Below, in pieces: positions 40,698 to 49,937 of a stretch of DNA of 64,000 nt (within the stretch, counting starts at the first letter, position 1; the number at the start of each line of letters is the position of its first letter). Below the pieces are notes generated by a model that worked only from the letters and a program-made list of their open reading frames with translations, did no database searches and was not told where the DNA came from. Source of the stretch: Gordonia neofelifaecis NRRL B-59395. GTDB lineage: Bacteria > Actinomycetota > Actinomycetes > Mycobacteriales > Mycobacteriaceae. The stretch covers positions 1-64,000 of the forward strand of contig NZ_AEUD01000007.1 in the NCBI RefSeq assembly GCF_000192435.1, written 5' to 3'. The position numbers and the translations under genes are program-made.

Positions 40698-41125
40698 TGA
40701 TCGTTCTCTGTGCGATCAGCGAGCATGACCTGGACGTCGCCGCGCACCTGAACGCCGTCGCAGCCGACGACGCCGGAGCGACCGCGGTGTTCGTCGGTAC
40801 CGTCCGCGACAATGATCCGGACGCGTGGGGACGCGTGGTCGAGCTCGAGTACAGCGCTCATCCGGACGCCGAGCGCTTCCTGCGCGCGATCGTCGAACAG
40901 GTGGACCGGCCGGACCTGCGCATCGCGGTCAGTCATCGTGTCGGCCGGCTGCCCGTCGGCGGTGTCGCGATCGTCGCGGCGGTGTCGTCGGTGCATCGGG
41001 GCGAGGCGTTCGACGTCGACCGCCAGCTGGTCGAGCGGGTCAAGGCCGAGCTGCCGATGTGGAAGAAGCAGATCGAGAGCGACGGCTCGCACACCTGGGT
41101 CGGCCTGGGAACGGTCGCGACATGA
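40697..41125 (+). CDS. moaE: Molybdopterin synthase catalytic subunit MoaE
   Basis: Catalytic subunit (142 aa) of molybdopterin synthase, which with thiocarboxylated MoaD puts the two sulfurs on precursor Z. It has the family segments FVGTVRDND, LEYSAHPDAERFL, HRVGRLPVGGVAIVAAVSSVHRGEAF and MWKKQ, the last carrying the active-site lysines. Its partner gene moaD is encoded on the opposite strand at 42369. The coding sequence overlaps both neighbours by a few bases. Confidence 0.97.
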   Translation: MIVLCAISEHDLDVAAHLNAVAADDAGATAVFVGTVRDNDPDAWGRVVELEYSAHPDAERFLRAIVEQVDRPDLRIAVSHRVGRLPVGGVAIVAAVSSVHRGEAFDVDRQLVERVKAELPMWKKQIESDGSHTWVGLGTVAT

Positions 41126-42129
41126 CGGCGTCGTCGGAGGGGCTGGTCGACAAGTTCGGCCGCGTGCACCGAGACCTCCGGATCTCGCTCACCGACCGAT
41201 GCAATCTGCGCTGCACGTACTGCATGCCCGCGGACGGGGTCCCGTGGATTCCCCGGCCGGAGCTGCTGACGTCCGACGAGATCGTCTCGCTCGCCGTGGT
41301 CTTCGCGTCGCTCGGGATCCTCGAGATCCGGCTCACCGGCGGTGAGCCGCTCCTGCGGCCCGACGTGGTCGACGTGGTGCGCAGGCTCGCCGCGATCGAG
41401 GGCGAGCGTGGACCGCTCCGCGTGTCGATCACCACGAACGGCATCGGGCTCGCGAGACTCGCCGAGCCGCTGGCCGAGGCCGGTCTGGAGCGTTTCAACA
41501 TCAGTCTCGACACGCTGCGCGCCGACCGCTTCGCGACACTGACGCGACGAGACCGGCTGACCGACGTCCTCGAGGGCATCGCCGCCGCACAGGCCACCGG
41601 GCTCCGTCCGCTGAAGATCAACACCGTTGCGATGCACGGGACCAACGACGACGAACTCGTCGACCTCGTGCACTTCGCGCGGGACCACGACGCGCAGCTT
41701 CGGTTCATCGAACAGATGCCGCTCGACGCCGGGCACATCTGGTCGCGCGTACGGATGGTCACCGGTGAAGCGATTCTTGACGTGCTGTCGGCCGAGTTCA
41801 CCCTCGACGCCTGCGCCGGGCGAGGCTCCGACCCGGCCCAGCTGTACTTCGTCGACGGCGGACCGACGACGGTCGGCGTGATCGCCTCGGTGACCGCGCC
41901 GTTCTGCGGCTCGTGCGATCGCGTTCGGCTCACCGCCGACGGTCAGCTCCGCAACTGCCTGTTCGCGCGGGACGAGTCGGACCTGCGGTCCTTGCTGCGC
42001 TCGAGTGCGTCGACCGACGACGTCGCCGCCGCGATCCGCGCCTCGGTGACCGCCAAGCTCGCCGGCCATGGCATCGACGACCCCGGCTTCCTCCAGCCCG
42101 ACCGCCCGATGTCCGCGATCGGCGGCTGA
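41122..42129 (+). CDS. moaA: GTP 3',8-cyclase MoaA
   Basis: Radical SAM enzyme (335 aa) that starts molybdenum cofactor synthesis by converting GTP to 3',8-cyclo-GTP. The N-terminal cluster motif is DRCNLRCTYCMP (Cys-27, -31, -34), and the second [4Fe-4S] cluster is held by FCGSC and a later Cys in LRNCLFA. The protein ends with the conserved Gly-Gly tail (AIGG). The ATG at 41122 overlaps the moaE stop (ATGA); longer in-frame starts lie inside moaE. The following 239 bases hold repeats and no gene. Confidence 0.98.
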   Translation: MTASSEGLVDKFGRVHRDLRISLTDRCNLRCTYCMPADGVPWIPRPELLTSDEIVSLAVVFASLGILEIRLTGGEPLLRPDVVDVVRRLAAIEGERGPLRVSITTNGIGLARLAEPLAEAGLERFNISLDTLRADRFATLTRRDRLTDVLEGIAAAQATGLRPLKINTVAMHGTNDDELVDLVHFARDHDAQLRFIEQMPLDAGHIWSRVRMVTGEAILDVLSAEFTLDACAGRGSDPAQLYFVDGGPTTVGVIASVTAPFCGSCDRVRLTADGQLRNCLFARDESDLRSLLRSSASTDDVAAAIRASVTAKLAGHGIDDPGFLQPDRPMSAIGG

Positions 42130-42136
42130 CGCCAAG

Positions 42137-42318
42137 GCTGGTCGAATAGTTCCCAGGCCGCCCCCAGGCTGGTCTCAGCGTGAGGGTTGAGTGGCCCCAG
42201 GCCGCCCCAAGGTTGGTCGAGTAAGCCGAGGAGCGTAGCGACGAGGCGCATCGAGACCCGGTTGTCGTGTGGGGTCTCGATACTCTCGTCACTTCGTTCC
42301 TCGTTACTCGACCAGCCT
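42137..42318. repeat. Intergenic inverted and direct repeat cluster
   Basis: The convergent gap between moaA and moaD is filled with repeats. Arms 42211-42258 and 42273-42318 form an imperfect inverted repeat of about 46 bases around a 14-base loop; each arm reads roughly GGYTGGTCGAGTA..GAGGA.CG.A..GACGAG....TCGAGACC. A degenerate copy of the arm start (GGCTGGTCGAATAG) lies at 42137. A direct repeat, CCCAGGCCGCCCC(C)A(A)GGYTGGTC, occurs at 42152-42173 and 42195-42218. It resembles a dispersed palindromic element of actinobacteria; it might also end both converging transcripts. Confidence 0.8.
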
Positions 42319-42368
42319 CTGTGTGGGGGCTGTGGTCATCAGGAACGAGGGTGAGACGTGAACGACGC

Positions 42369-42605
42369 CTAGCCGCCGGCGAAGGGAGGGAGGACGTCGA
42401 CTGTCGCGCCCGAGCCTGCGAAGGTCTCGTCGGTCGCTCGCGTTCCGTCGACCAGGACCGAGCAGCAGGTCAGCACTCGGGCGAACTCCGGCCCCAGCGC
42501 ACCGGAGAGCAGTTCCTTCAAGTCGCCGACGGTGAGTTCGCCGTCGACCGTCTGTTCCTTGCGGCCCGCCGCTTCGGCGGCGCCCGCGAAGTACCGGATG
42601 ATCAT
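42369..42605 (-). CDS. moaD: Molybdopterin synthase sulfur carrier MoaD
   Basis: A 78-residue ubiquitin-like sulfur carrier with the essential C-terminal Gly-Gly (LPPFAGG). The C-terminus is adenylated and thiocarboxylated, then donates sulfur in the MoaE active site. Segments IIRYFAGAAEAAGRKEQ and VLVDGTRA fit MoaD/ThiS proteins. It is the last gene of the moeA-moaC-mobA-DUF6457-moaD reverse-strand operon and overlaps the preceding gene by four bases. Confidence 0.92.
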   Translation of the reverse strand: MIIRYFAGAAEAAGRKEQTVDGELTVGDLKELLSGALGPEFARVLTCCSVLVDGTRATDETFAGSGATVDVLPPFAGG

Positions 42606-42847
42606 CCGGCCTCTTTCGCCTTCACCAGCTCGTGCACGCGAGCGGCGGCGTCCTCGACGCTCATCCCGTTCGCCACCGCGAGGCCGATCAGGTACGTCGT
42701 GATCGGCCCGGCGGGACGCAGTACCGCGTGGGCGACGTCGCGCGTCACGTCGAGGAGGACCTCGGTGGGCACGTCGGCCTGCGACAGTCCCAGCGCCGGA
42801 GCGAGCTCATCGGCCCACCGGTCCAGACCGGGTGGATAGGTGCTCAC
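42602..42847 (-). CDS. DUF6457-like small protein of the Mo-cofactor operon
   Basis: An 81-residue soluble helical protein ([20 protein letters not shown] near the start, ending VHELVKAKEAG). Its appearance is that of the DUF6457 proteins that often accompany mobA in actinobacteria; no enzymatic motif is seen. I chose the GTG at 42847, which overlaps the mobA stop codon, because residues before it are low-complexity Arg/Gly shadow of mobA. Its position between mobA and moaD suggests a helper role in cofactor synthesis. Confidence 0.75.
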   Translation of the reverse strand: MSTYPPGLDRWADELAPALGLSQADVPTEVLLDVTRDVAHAVLRPAGPITTYLIGLAVANGMSVEDAAARVHELVKAKEAG

Positions 42848-43431
42848 GATTCGTCCTCCAGACTGCTCGGCCGGGCCGTCACGGCCCGATAGTTCTCCAC
42901 ATCGTCCCAGGTGTCCAGGTCGATTGTCGCGCCCGCCCGGTCGACGACCGAGCGCAGCGCGAGGCCGCCGACGAGTGCGCGCATCGATGCGTCTCGGACC
43001 TCCGGAAGTCGTGCGAGCGCACGCCGCAGGGCGCCCGCTCGATAACGGCCGGCGAGCCACTGGGCGCGACCGTCGGCGTCTTCCAGGATCACCGCGTCGT
43101 CGGCGGCCGCGAGCGGGACCTCACGCAACTGCGCGACAATCGCCGACGCCCGCGGCAGGTCGCAGGCGAGCAGCCACACCTCGTCGGTGTCGATCGCCGC
43201 AAGGGCTGCGGCCAGGCCGGCGACCGGCCCGCCGAACGGCGGATCCTCGCGGATGACCCGGACGCCGGGGCGTTCGAGGGACTCCGGTCCGACCACGATC
43301 ACCGGGTGTGCGTCGGCCACCGCCTCGTAGACGATGTCGATCAACGACCGCCCCGCGATGTCGACGGCGGCCTTGTCGACGCCGCCCATCCGGGTGGCAC
43401 GACCGCCCGCGAGCACGATGGCCGCGGTCAT
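42844..43431 (-). CDS. mobA: Molybdenum cofactor guanylyltransferase MobA
   Basis: Nucleotidyltransferase (195 aa) that attaches GMP to Mo-molybdopterin to form the bis-MGD cofactor used by NarG-type enzymes. The signature [15 protein letters not shown] is at the N-terminus, with [12 protein letters not shown] and ACDLPRAS further on. The ATG at 43431 overlaps the moaC stop codon; upstream codons are shadow of moaC. Its presence matches the need of the nitrate reductase encoded 6 kb away. Confidence 0.93.
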   Translation of the reverse strand: MTAAIVLAGGRATRMGGVDKAAVDIAGRSLIDIVYEAVADAHPVIVVGPESLERPGVRVIREDPPFGGPVAGLAAALAAIDTDEVWLLACDLPRASAIVAQLREVPLAAADDAVILEDADGRAQWLAGRYRAGALRRALARLPEVRDASMRALVGGLALRSVVDRAGATIDLDTWDDVENYRAVTARPSSLEDES

Positions 43432-43898
43432 CGCACCCAGTCGCCGCTCTTGCCGCCGGTCTTGCGCAGCAGTCGTACGTTCTCGATCTCCACCGACTTG
43501 TCGAGGCCTTTGACCATGTCGACGAGGGCGAGCGCGGCCACGCTCACGGCGGTGAGCGCCTCCATCTCGACGCCGGTCCGGTCCGCGGTCCGGACGGTCG
43601 CCGAGACGCTGACCCCGTCGTCGGTGATCGCCAGGTCGACGGCGGCGCCGTGCACGCCGATCACGTGGGCCAGCGGCAGGAGCTCGGGAGTCCGCTTGGC
43701 TGCGGCGATTCCGGCGATCCGGGCGACGGCGAGGACGTCGCCCTTGGGCACGGTCCCGTCGCGCAACGCGGTGACGATCGGCGCGCTGCACCGCACGAAG
43801 CCCTCTGCGGTGGCACTGCGCACCGTCGGGGCTTTCTCGGTGACGTCGACCATCCGGGCCTGCCCGGCCGTGTCGAGGTGGGTGAACGGCTGGGTCAT
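43428..43898 (-). CDS. moaC: Cyclic pyranopterin monophosphate synthase MoaC
   Basis: Second enzyme of cofactor synthesis (156 aa), which converts the MoaA product to cyclic pyranopterin monophosphate. It has the conserved [27 protein letters not shown] region, the [17 protein letters not shown] stretch and DMVKGLDK. The ATG at 43898 overlaps the moeA stop codon by four bases. Confidence 0.97.
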   Translation of the reverse strand: MTQPFTHLDTAGQARMVDVTEKAPTVRSATAEGFVRCSAPIVTALRDGTVPKGDVLAVARIAGIAAAKRTPELLPLAHVIGVHGAAVDLAITDDGVSVSATVRTADRTGVEMEALTAVSVAALALVDMVKGLDKSVEIENVRLLRKTGGKSGDWVR

Positions 43899-45097
43899 CG
43901 CAGCTCCATCACGGTCACGGGATCTCCTTCGAAGACTTCGATCACCTCGGCGGGCACCACTGCCAGCGCGGTCGCCTCGGCGAGCGAGGTCACCAGGTGC
44001 GAGCCGCTGCCGCCGGGGGCCGCCGGCCGGACGGTGTGCTCGTCGACCGTCACGGGCAGGACCTGGACGCGGTCGGCACGACTGCGCCAACCGGTCGCCG
44101 CACGCCGTACCGACCGCGGGCGATCTATGGTCGGATGTCCGGCCATGGTGCGAAGTGCCGGACGGACGAACATCTCGAACGAGACCGCGACGCTGACCGG
44201 ATTGCCGGGCAGGCAGAACACCGGAACGCCGGCCTCGGTGAGGCCGAAGCCCTGGGGTTTGCCGGGCTGCATCGCGACGGTGGTGAACTCGATGCTGCCG
44301 GTGCCGTTGAGGACGGCCTTCACGACGTCGAACGAACCGACACTCGCACCGCCGGTGAGAACGATCGCATCGACGTCGGCGTCGGCGAGGGTCGCGACGA
44401 GGGCCTCCTCGTCGTCGCGGACGGTCGCCGTCCAGCCGACTTCGGCGCCGGCGTCGACGATCGCCGCGGCCAGCAGGACGGAGTTCGACTCCGGGATCTG
44501 CCCGCGTTGCGGGGTATCGGACGGTTCGACGAGCTCGGAGCCGGTGGAGATCACCGCGACACGCGGACGTGCGACGACGGGGATCCGGTCATGGCCTGCG
44601 GAGGCGATCGCGGACAGCTGCCACGGTCCGAGCACCGTGCCCGCCCGCACCGCGACCGAGCCCGCCGCCGCGTCCTCGCCTGCCCGGCGGATGTGCGCGT
44701 GCGGCTTCGGCGCCACCGTGACGGTGATCGACTCGGGTGGGGTGGCGCGGACCTCCGTGCCGAGGTCGGTGTGCTCGAGCGGGACGATCGCGTCGGCGTC
44801 GGCCGGCACCGGAGCGCCGGTCATGATCCGGACGGCTTCGCCGGGACCGAACGACGGATCGTCCGCACATCCCGCGGGGACGTCCGCAACCACTCGCAGG
44901 ATCGCGCCTTCGACGGCGTCGGCACGACGCACCGCGTAACCGTCCATCGCCGAATTGTCGAAGAGCGGAACCGGCCATCGACTGACCACGTCGTCGGCGA
45001 GCACGAAGCCCGCGGACCGATGAACCGACCGCTCGGTGGCCGTCGAGCGGGATACGGACGCGAGAATCCGGGCGCGGTGCTCGTCGATGGTGATCAC
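43895..45097 (-). CDS. moeA: Molybdopterin molybdenumtransferase MoeA
   Basis: Enzyme (400 aa) that inserts molybdate into adenylated molybdopterin. Typical motifs: [50 protein letters not shown] and [12 protein letters not shown]. It is the first gene of the reverse-strand cofactor operon and diverges from the molybdate-responsive regulator gene, with 162 bases between them that should hold both promoters. Confidence 0.97.
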   Translation of the reverse strand: MITIDEHRARILASVSRSTATERSVHRSAGFVLADDVVSRWPVPLFDNSAMDGYAVRRADAVEGAILRVVADVPAGCADDPSFGPGEAVRIMTGAPVPADADAIVPLEHTDLGTEVRATPPESITVTVAPKPHAHIRRAGEDAAAGSVAVRAGTVLGPWQLSAIASAGHDRIPVVARPRVAVISTGSELVEPSDTPQRGQIPESNSVLLAAAIVDAGAEVGWTATVRDDEEALVATLADADVDAIVLTGGASVGSFDVVKAVLNGTGSIEFTTVAMQPGKPQGFGLTEAGVPVFCLPGNPVSVAVSFEMFVRPALRTMAGHPTIDRPRSVRRAATGWRSRADRVQVLPVTVDEHTVRPAAPGGSGSHLVTSLAEATALAVVPAEVIEVFEGDPVTVMELR

Positions 45098-45211
45098 CGT
45101 CGGACCTCGGATTGCTTTGCGGCAGATCGCATGCCGTCAGCCTAGTGCCTCGACTCGCACAAGGGTCCCGGGTGCGGATGTCCGCGTCGAACCCGGCGCG
45201 GACGCATTTGC

Positions 45212-45221
45212 GTATGCATAC
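45212..45221. promoter_or_regulatory. Palindrome in the moeA / modABC divergent promoter region
   Basis: GTATGCATAC is a perfect ten-base palindrome in the 162-base gap between moeA and the HTH-TOBE gene, 39 bases before the latter's ATG. It is a plausible operator for that regulator, but it is not a known ModE box. Confidence 0.35.
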
Positions 45222-45259
45222 CGAGAAATGTGCCGTGTTTACGGATAGATTCACTAGAT

Positions 45260-45673
45260 ATGACCGAATTTCGGATACGCGACGCCGCCGAGCTGCTGGG
45301 CGTCAGCGACGACACGCTCCGCCGGTGGATCGATCGGGGACGGATCGCGGCCGGGACGGACGAGTCCGGCCGCGCGACCGTCGACGGCGCCGACCTGGCG
45401 AGGTATCTCGACTCGGCGGAGGCCGACGCTCACGACCCCGTGGGCCGGGCCACCAGCGCCCGCAACCGGTTCGTCGGCATCGTCACCCGCGTCCTGTCCG
45501 ATCCGGTGATGAGTCAGGTCGAGATGCGGTGCGGACCGCACCGGGTGGTGTCCCTGATGTCCACCGAAGCCGTCCGCGAACTCGGGCTCGAGGTCGGGTC
45601 GCGGGCGACCGCCACCGTCAAGGCGACCACCGTGGTGGTCGAGACGCCGAAGAGAGCCGAAGGAAGTCGATGA
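45260..45673 (+). CDS. HTH-TOBE molybdate-responsive regulator
   Basis: A 137-residue protein with a MerR/excisionase-type HTH (FRIRDAAELLGVSDDTLRRWIDRGRI) and a C-terminal TOBE/Mop-like domain (SARNRFVGIVTRVLSDPVMSQVEMRCGP...), which binds molybdate in ModE and Mop proteins. It probably senses molybdate and controls the adjoining modABC and perhaps moeA. ATG 45260 is preferred; an earlier in-frame start adds ten residues with no support. It overlaps modA by four bases (ATGA). Confidence 0.85.
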   Translation: MTEFRIRDAAELLGVSDDTLRRWIDRGRIAAGTDESGRATVDGADLARYLDSAEADAHDPVGRATSARNRFVGIVTRVLSDPVMSQVEMRCGPHRVVSLMSTEAVRELGLEVGSRATATVKATTVVVETPKRAEGSR

Positions 45674-46428
45674 AGAGACTGATCGCGGGCCTGCTGGCCC
45701 TGACCCTGCTGGTCGCCGGATGCGGCAGCGACGAGCAGGCCGCCGCGAGCGGCGCCGCTCCAGTCAAGATCTTCGCCGCGGCCTCCCTTCAAGGTTCGTT
45801 CGACGAGCTCGCCGAACAGTTCACCGCGGCGCACCCGGAGTACTCGGTGGCGCCGATCGTGTACGACGGTTCGCAGGCGCTCGCCACCCAGATCGTCGAG
45901 GGCGCCGACGTCGACGTCATCGCCTTCGCCGACCAGTCCAGCCTCAAGCCGGTCACCGACGCGGGCATCACCGACCACGGGACCGTCTTCGCAACCAACA
46001 CGCTGCAGATCGCGGTGGCACCGGGTAACCCGAAGCACATCACCACCCTGGCCGATCTCGCCAGATCCGATGTGAGCACGGTCCTCTGCGCACCCGAGGT
46101 GCCGTGCGGCAAGGCGTCGAAGAAGCTGCTCGACGCCGCCGGCGTCACGGTGCACCCGGTGAGCGAGGAGACCAACGTGACCTCGGTGGTCAATCGAGTC
46201 GAGGCCGGCGAGGCGGACGCGGGCCTGGTCTACAAGACCGACGTCGCCGCCGCGGGCGACAAGCTGACCGGCATCACGCCCGCCGACGTGACGGCCGCGG
46301 TCAATCGCTATCCGATCGCGGTGTCGAAGAAGGCGCCGTCGCCCGAGGCCGCCGTCGCCTTCGAACAGTTCGTGCTGTCGCCTGCCGGCCAGAAGATCCT
46401 GGCGGAGTACGGCTTCGGATCGCCATGA
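45670..46428 (+). CDS. modA: Molybdate ABC transporter substrate-binding lipoprotein ModA
   Basis: Periplasmic-type binding protein anchored as a lipoprotein (252 aa; lipobox LVAGC, Cys-18). It captures molybdate or tungstate for import. ModA signatures are FAAASLQGSFDELAEQF, YDGSQALATQIVEGADVDVIAFAD and a region near Tyr in AGLVYKTDV. It lies in a coupled run with the regulator before it and modB after it. Confidence 0.95.
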   Translation: MKRLIAGLLALTLLVAGCGSDEQAAASGAAPVKIFAAASLQGSFDELAEQFTAAHPEYSVAPIVYDGSQALATQIVEGADVDVIAFADQSSLKPVTDAGITDHGTVFATNTLQIAVAPGNPKHITTLADLARSDVSTVLCAPEVPCGKASKKLLDAAGVTVHPVSEETNVTSVVNRVEAGEADAGLVYKTDVAAAGDKLTGITPADVTAAVNRYPIAVSKKAPSPEAAVAFEQFVLSPAGQKILAEYGFGSP

Positions 46429-47222
46429 CCGCGTCGCGGCTGCCGACGGCGCTCTACGTTCCCGCACTGATCGCCCTGGCACTGCTGGTGGCGCCGATCA
46501 TCGGTCTCCTCACGCGAGTGCACTGGGAGACAATCGGCGCAGACCTGTTCTCGTCCGCGTCGCTCACGGCGCTCTGGCTCTCACTCAGCACGGCGGCCTG
46601 TGCCACCGCGGTCTGCGTAGCGATCGGGACTCCGCTGGCGGTGGTGATCGCGCGGGCCCCGCAGCGCTGGGCGTCGGTGCTGCGGGCGGTCGTGCTGATA
46701 CCGCTCGTCCTGCCGCCGATGGTCGGCGGACTGGCGCTGCTCGCGCTGCTGGGGCGTTCGGGGCTGATCGGCGAGCCGCTCTTCGAGGCCACGGGCTACA
46801 GCCTGCCGTACACGACGGCCGCAGTGGTGGTGGCCCAGTCATTCGTCGCGATGCCGTTCTTCGTGATCGCGGTCGAAGGCGCACTGCGGACGGCGGGCGA
46901 CGGCTACGAGCAGATCGCGGCCACCCTCGGTGCGGGCCGGTGGCGCGTACTCGGCCGGATCACCCTGCCGCTCGTGCTGCCCGGTCTGACCGCGGGCGCG
47001 GCGCTGGCGTTCGCCCGCGCCCTCGGCGAGTTCGGGGCGACGGCGCTGTTCGCGGGAAATTCGCCGGGCGTCACTCGCACCATGCCGCTCGCGATCTACA
47101 CCGCGTTCAACGGCGTCGGCGTCACTCAGGACTCGGCGGTCGCGTTGTCGTTGCTGCTGCTGGTGAGCACCGCGGTGATCGTGCTCGGGCTGCGGTCGTG
47201 GCGTCAGGACGCGGTCCGATGA
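46425..47222 (+). CDS. modB: Molybdate ABC transporter permease ModB
   Basis: Membrane permease (265 aa) with about five or six helices and the inner-membrane permease loop EQIAATLGAGRWRVLGRITLPLVLPGL that contacts the ATPase. The C-terminal LGEFGATALFAGN is typical for molybdate and sulfate permeases. It overlaps modA and modC by four bases each. Confidence 0.95.
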   Translation: MTASRLPTALYVPALIALALLVAPIIGLLTRVHWETIGADLFSSASLTALWLSLSTAACATAVCVAIGTPLAVVIARAPQRWASVLRAVVLIPLVLPPMVGGLALLALLGRSGLIGEPLFEATGYSLPYTTAAVVVAQSFVAMPFFVIAVEGALRTAGDGYEQIAATLGAGRWRVLGRITLPLVLPGLTAGAALAFARALGEFGATALFAGNSPGVTRTMPLAIYTAFNGVGVTQDSAVALSLLLLVSTAVIVLGLRSWRQDAVR

Positions 47223-48310
47223 GCGGCGAGCGGCTCGCGGCGCGCATCGAGGTCCGGCGCTCCGGGTTCACTGTCGCGGCGGACTTCGTGGTGCCCGGCG
47301 GTGAGTGCCTGGCGATCCTCGGACCGAACGGTGCCGGCAAGTCCACCGTCCTGGGCGCGGTCGCCGGGCTCGTCGGAATGGCCGACGGCGAGATCCGTCT
47401 GGGCGACCGGCTGCTCGACGGTCACGAGCACGACCGCCGCGTGCACGTCCCGCCGGAGCGCCGTCGAATCGCGCTGCTGGAACAGAAGTCCCGATTGTTC
47501 CCGCACCTGACCGTCGCGGAGAACCTCGCCTTCGGGCCGCGCGCGCAGGGCCGGTCGCGTCGGGAGGCTCGTGCGGTCGCGGCCGGCTGGCTGGAACGGA
47601 TCGGCCTGCCGGACGTCGGAGCCTGGAAGCCGAATCGGCTCTCCGGCGGGCAGCAGCAGCGGGTCGCGATCGCCCGCGCACTGGCCGCCGAACCCGAAGC
47701 GCTGCTGCTCGACGAGCCGTTCGCCGCGCTGGACGCCGAGAGCGCCCCGGCGATCCGGCGGATGCTCGCCGACGAGCTCGCCCGGACCGGCACCACCGGA
47801 CTGCTGGTGACACATGAGCTGACCGACGCCTGGCAGCTTGCGAGCCGATGCCTCGTGCTGGACGAGGGCGCGGTGGTCGAAGCGGCGACGCCCGCCGAAC
47901 TCGCCGCCGCGCCGGGGCATCCGTTCAGCGCGGTGCTGGCCGGCTACAGCGTCGTCGAAGGGCGATGGACCGACGGGGCACTGGTAGTCGGAGACGCGGT
48001 GCTTCCCGCGGTCGGAGACGGTGAGATCCGCGACGGCGCCAGGGCTTTCGGGATCGTCGTCCCGCAGGAGGTGACGCTGTCCACCACGTCGGGTGCGGTG
48101 CGCAGCCGGGTGAGCGCCGTGTCGGTGCACGCGGGACGGGTGCGGGTCGAGAGCGAGAGCGGCCTCGTGGCGGAGATCCCGGTCGGCGCCACGGCGCCTG
48201 CGGTGGGGGAGCGCGTCTGGCTGACGCCAGTCGGCATGCGGGTGTTGGGCGAGGCTGACGGCATCCGCGCGGCTCGCCGTCAGACGAGGGCTTGTGAACC
48301 ACGCTTCTGA
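47219..48310 (+). CDS. modC: Molybdate ABC transporter ATPase ModC
   Basis: Cytoplasmic ATPase (363 aa) of the importer. Walker A is GPNGAGKST, signature LSGGQQQRVAIARAL, Walker B ALLLDEPFAALD and the switch His is in THEL. Residues after about 270 form a TOBE-like regulatory domain, as in ModC proteins where bound molybdate inhibits transport. It is the last gene of the run and converges with the cupin gene 65 bases on. Confidence 0.95.
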   Translation: MSGERLAARIEVRRSGFTVAADFVVPGGECLAILGPNGAGKSTVLGAVAGLVGMADGEIRLGDRLLDGHEHDRRVHVPPERRRIALLEQKSRLFPHLTVAENLAFGPRAQGRSRREARAVAAGWLERIGLPDVGAWKPNRLSGGQQQRVAIARALAAEPEALLLDEPFAALDAESAPAIRRMLADELARTGTTGLLVTHELTDAWQLASRCLVLDEGAVVEAATPAELAAAPGHPFSAVLAGYSVVEGRWTDGALVVGDAVLPAVGDGEIRDGARAFGIVVPQEVTLSTTSGAVRSRVSAVSVHAGRVRVESESGLVAEIPVGATAPAVGERVWLTPVGMRVLGEADGIRAARRQTRACEPRF

Positions 48311-48375
48311 CGGCGAACCACGCGGATCATCCCCGGGGCGAGATCTCCGTGTGGCGTCGGCTCAAGGTCATCCAC

Positions 48376-48705
48376 TCACTGCAGTGCCACCGTCAGCAGC
48401 ACCGCCGAGTCGTCGTCGGCGAGCAGACCGTGCCGGACGAGCGGAATGTCGGTGAGCGCACCCGCGGACCCCTCCCAGTCGCCGGCTTCGCAGGTGAGCC
48501 GCACCCGTCCGGCGAGCACCTGCAGGGTGGCCTCGCCCGGACTCTCGTGGTCGGAGAGTTCCGCGCCCGCGCGCAGGGCGATGACCGTCTGCCGAAGGCG
48601 GTGGTCGCTGTGGCCGCGGACGGTGCGGCCGGCTCGGCCGGACGAGGCCTCGCGGGCCTCGGCCAGCAGTTCTTCGACGACCTCGGGCAGTGATACCGAA
48701 CTCAT
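48376..48705 (-). CDS. Small cupin-domain protein of the nar operon
   Basis: A 109-residue single cupin protein: TVIALRAGAELSDHESPGEATLQVLAGRVRL for the first motif and IPLVRHGLLADDDSAVLL for the second. Its role is unknown; the likely metal-binding His residues are partly kept. The start overlaps the narK stop (ATGA), so it is the last gene of narGHJIK-cupin and probably related to nitrate or nitrite metabolism or stress that accompanies it. Confidence 0.85.
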   Translation of the reverse strand: MSSVSLPEVVEELLAEAREASSGRAGRTVRGHSDHRLRQTVIALRAGAELSDHESPGEATLQVLAGRVRLTCEAGDWEGSAGALTDIPLVRHGLLADDDSAVLLTVALQ

Positions 48706-49937
48706 GCCTTCGCTCCTGTCTCAGCGGACTCGTCTTCGCTCTGCGGTATCCCGAACACGGTGAACAGGCACGCCGCCGCCGCGAACGCGACGAGCAGGCC
48801 GAGTCCGATGGTGTAGGAGTGGTCGACCGCGTCGTAGGTCGCACCCATCACGAGCGGCGGGAAGAATCCGCCCAGGCCGCCGGCCGCGCCGACCAGACCG
48901 GTGACGGCACCGACCTTCGCCGGCGGCGACGCGAGCGACACCCAGGCGAAGACCGAGCCCGATCCCATGCCCATCATCATCGCCATCAGGATGAAGTCGA
49001 CGGCGGCCATGCCGTTGCCCATGTCTGGTTTGGTCATCATCCACACGGCGAGGATCGCTGCGCCGCCGCAGGAGATCGCGGTGATCACGCGGGGACCGAA
49101 TCGGTCGGACAGGGCGCCGCCGACCGGGCGCATGACGACGGCGGCGATCGCGAAGCCCGCTGTGCGGGCGCCCGCAGACTTGAGGTCGGTGATGTCGTAG
49201 ACGTCGTTGAGGTAGGTCGGGAGGTATGTCGAGAAGGCCACGAAGCCGCCGAACGCGGCCGCGTACAGGAACGACATCTGCCAGGTGACCGGCAGCTTCA
49301 GCGCGCTGACGAGCTTCGGTACGGCGGGTTCGGTGTTCGCCACCCACACCGGGGATTCACGCATGAACATCCAACAGAGCACGGCGACGACCACCAGCGC
49401 GATCGCGACGATGAGGTGTGTCGGGAAGTAGCCGAACCACTCCTGAAAGCGCGGAGTGAAGAACGCCGAGAGCGCGGTGCCGCCCATGCCCGCACCGAAG
49501 ACGCCGGTCGCGAAGCCGCGTCGACTCGGTTCGTACCAGGTGTTCAGGAACGGGATGCCCGCGGCGAACGTGGTACCCGCGATGCCGAGGAAGAAGCCCA
49601 TCACCAGCATCATCGGATACGACTTCAGCTCACCGGCGACGGCGACGAGAATCACGAACGGTGCCGAGATCACGAGCAGCGCCGTGAACATGATGCGGCC
49701 GCCGTAGCGCGGGGTGAGGACGCCGACGATGATGCGGCCGAGCGAGCCGACGAGGATCGGTACCGCGACCAGGACCGACTTCTGCGTGGAGTCGAGGTCG
49801 AGTTGGTCGGGACCGGCGTAGAACACGCCGAGCGGCGCGATGAGGTTCCACGCCCAGAAGCTGATCGCGAACGCGGCCGTCGCGAGGATGAGGTTGCGGG
49901 TCTGGGCGGCTTTGTCGAACGTGGTCGGGGCAGTCAT
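48702..49937 (-). CDS. narK: Nitrate/nitrite transporter NarK
   Basis: Major facilitator protein (411 aa, about twelve helices) of the nitrate/nitrite porter family. The two family signatures are visible: GMGGTALSAFFTPRF-like glycine-rich segment and GLVGAAGGLGGFFPPLVMG. It would bring in nitrate and/or export the nitrite made by the reductase. It follows narI directly without a gap. Confidence 0.93.
   Translation of the reverse strand: MTAPTTFDKAAQTRNLILATAAFAISFWAWNLIAPLGVFYAGPDQLDLDSTQKSVLVAVPILVGSLGRIIVGVLTPRYGGRIMFTALLVISAPFVILVAVAGELKSYPMMLVMGFFLGIAGTTFAAGIPFLNTWYEPSRRGFATGVFGAGMGGTALSAFFTPRFQEWFGYFPTHLIVAIALVVVAVLCWMFMRESPVWVANTEPAVPKLVSALKLPVTWQMSFLYAAAFGGFVAFSTYLPTYLNDVYDITDLKSAGARTAGFAIAAVVMRPVGGALSDRFGPRVITAISCGGAAILAVWMMTKPDMGNGMAAVDFILMAMMMGMGSGSVFAWVSLASPPAKVGAVTGLVGAAGGLGGFFPPLVMGATYDAVDHSYTIGLGLLVAFAAAACLFTVFGIPQSEDESAETGAKA

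Noticed and set aside
43308-44939. Long + strand frame across moaC and moeA
   Set aside because: Both genes are clear on the opposite strand by motifs; this translation is Arg/Ser/Thr-rich without domains.
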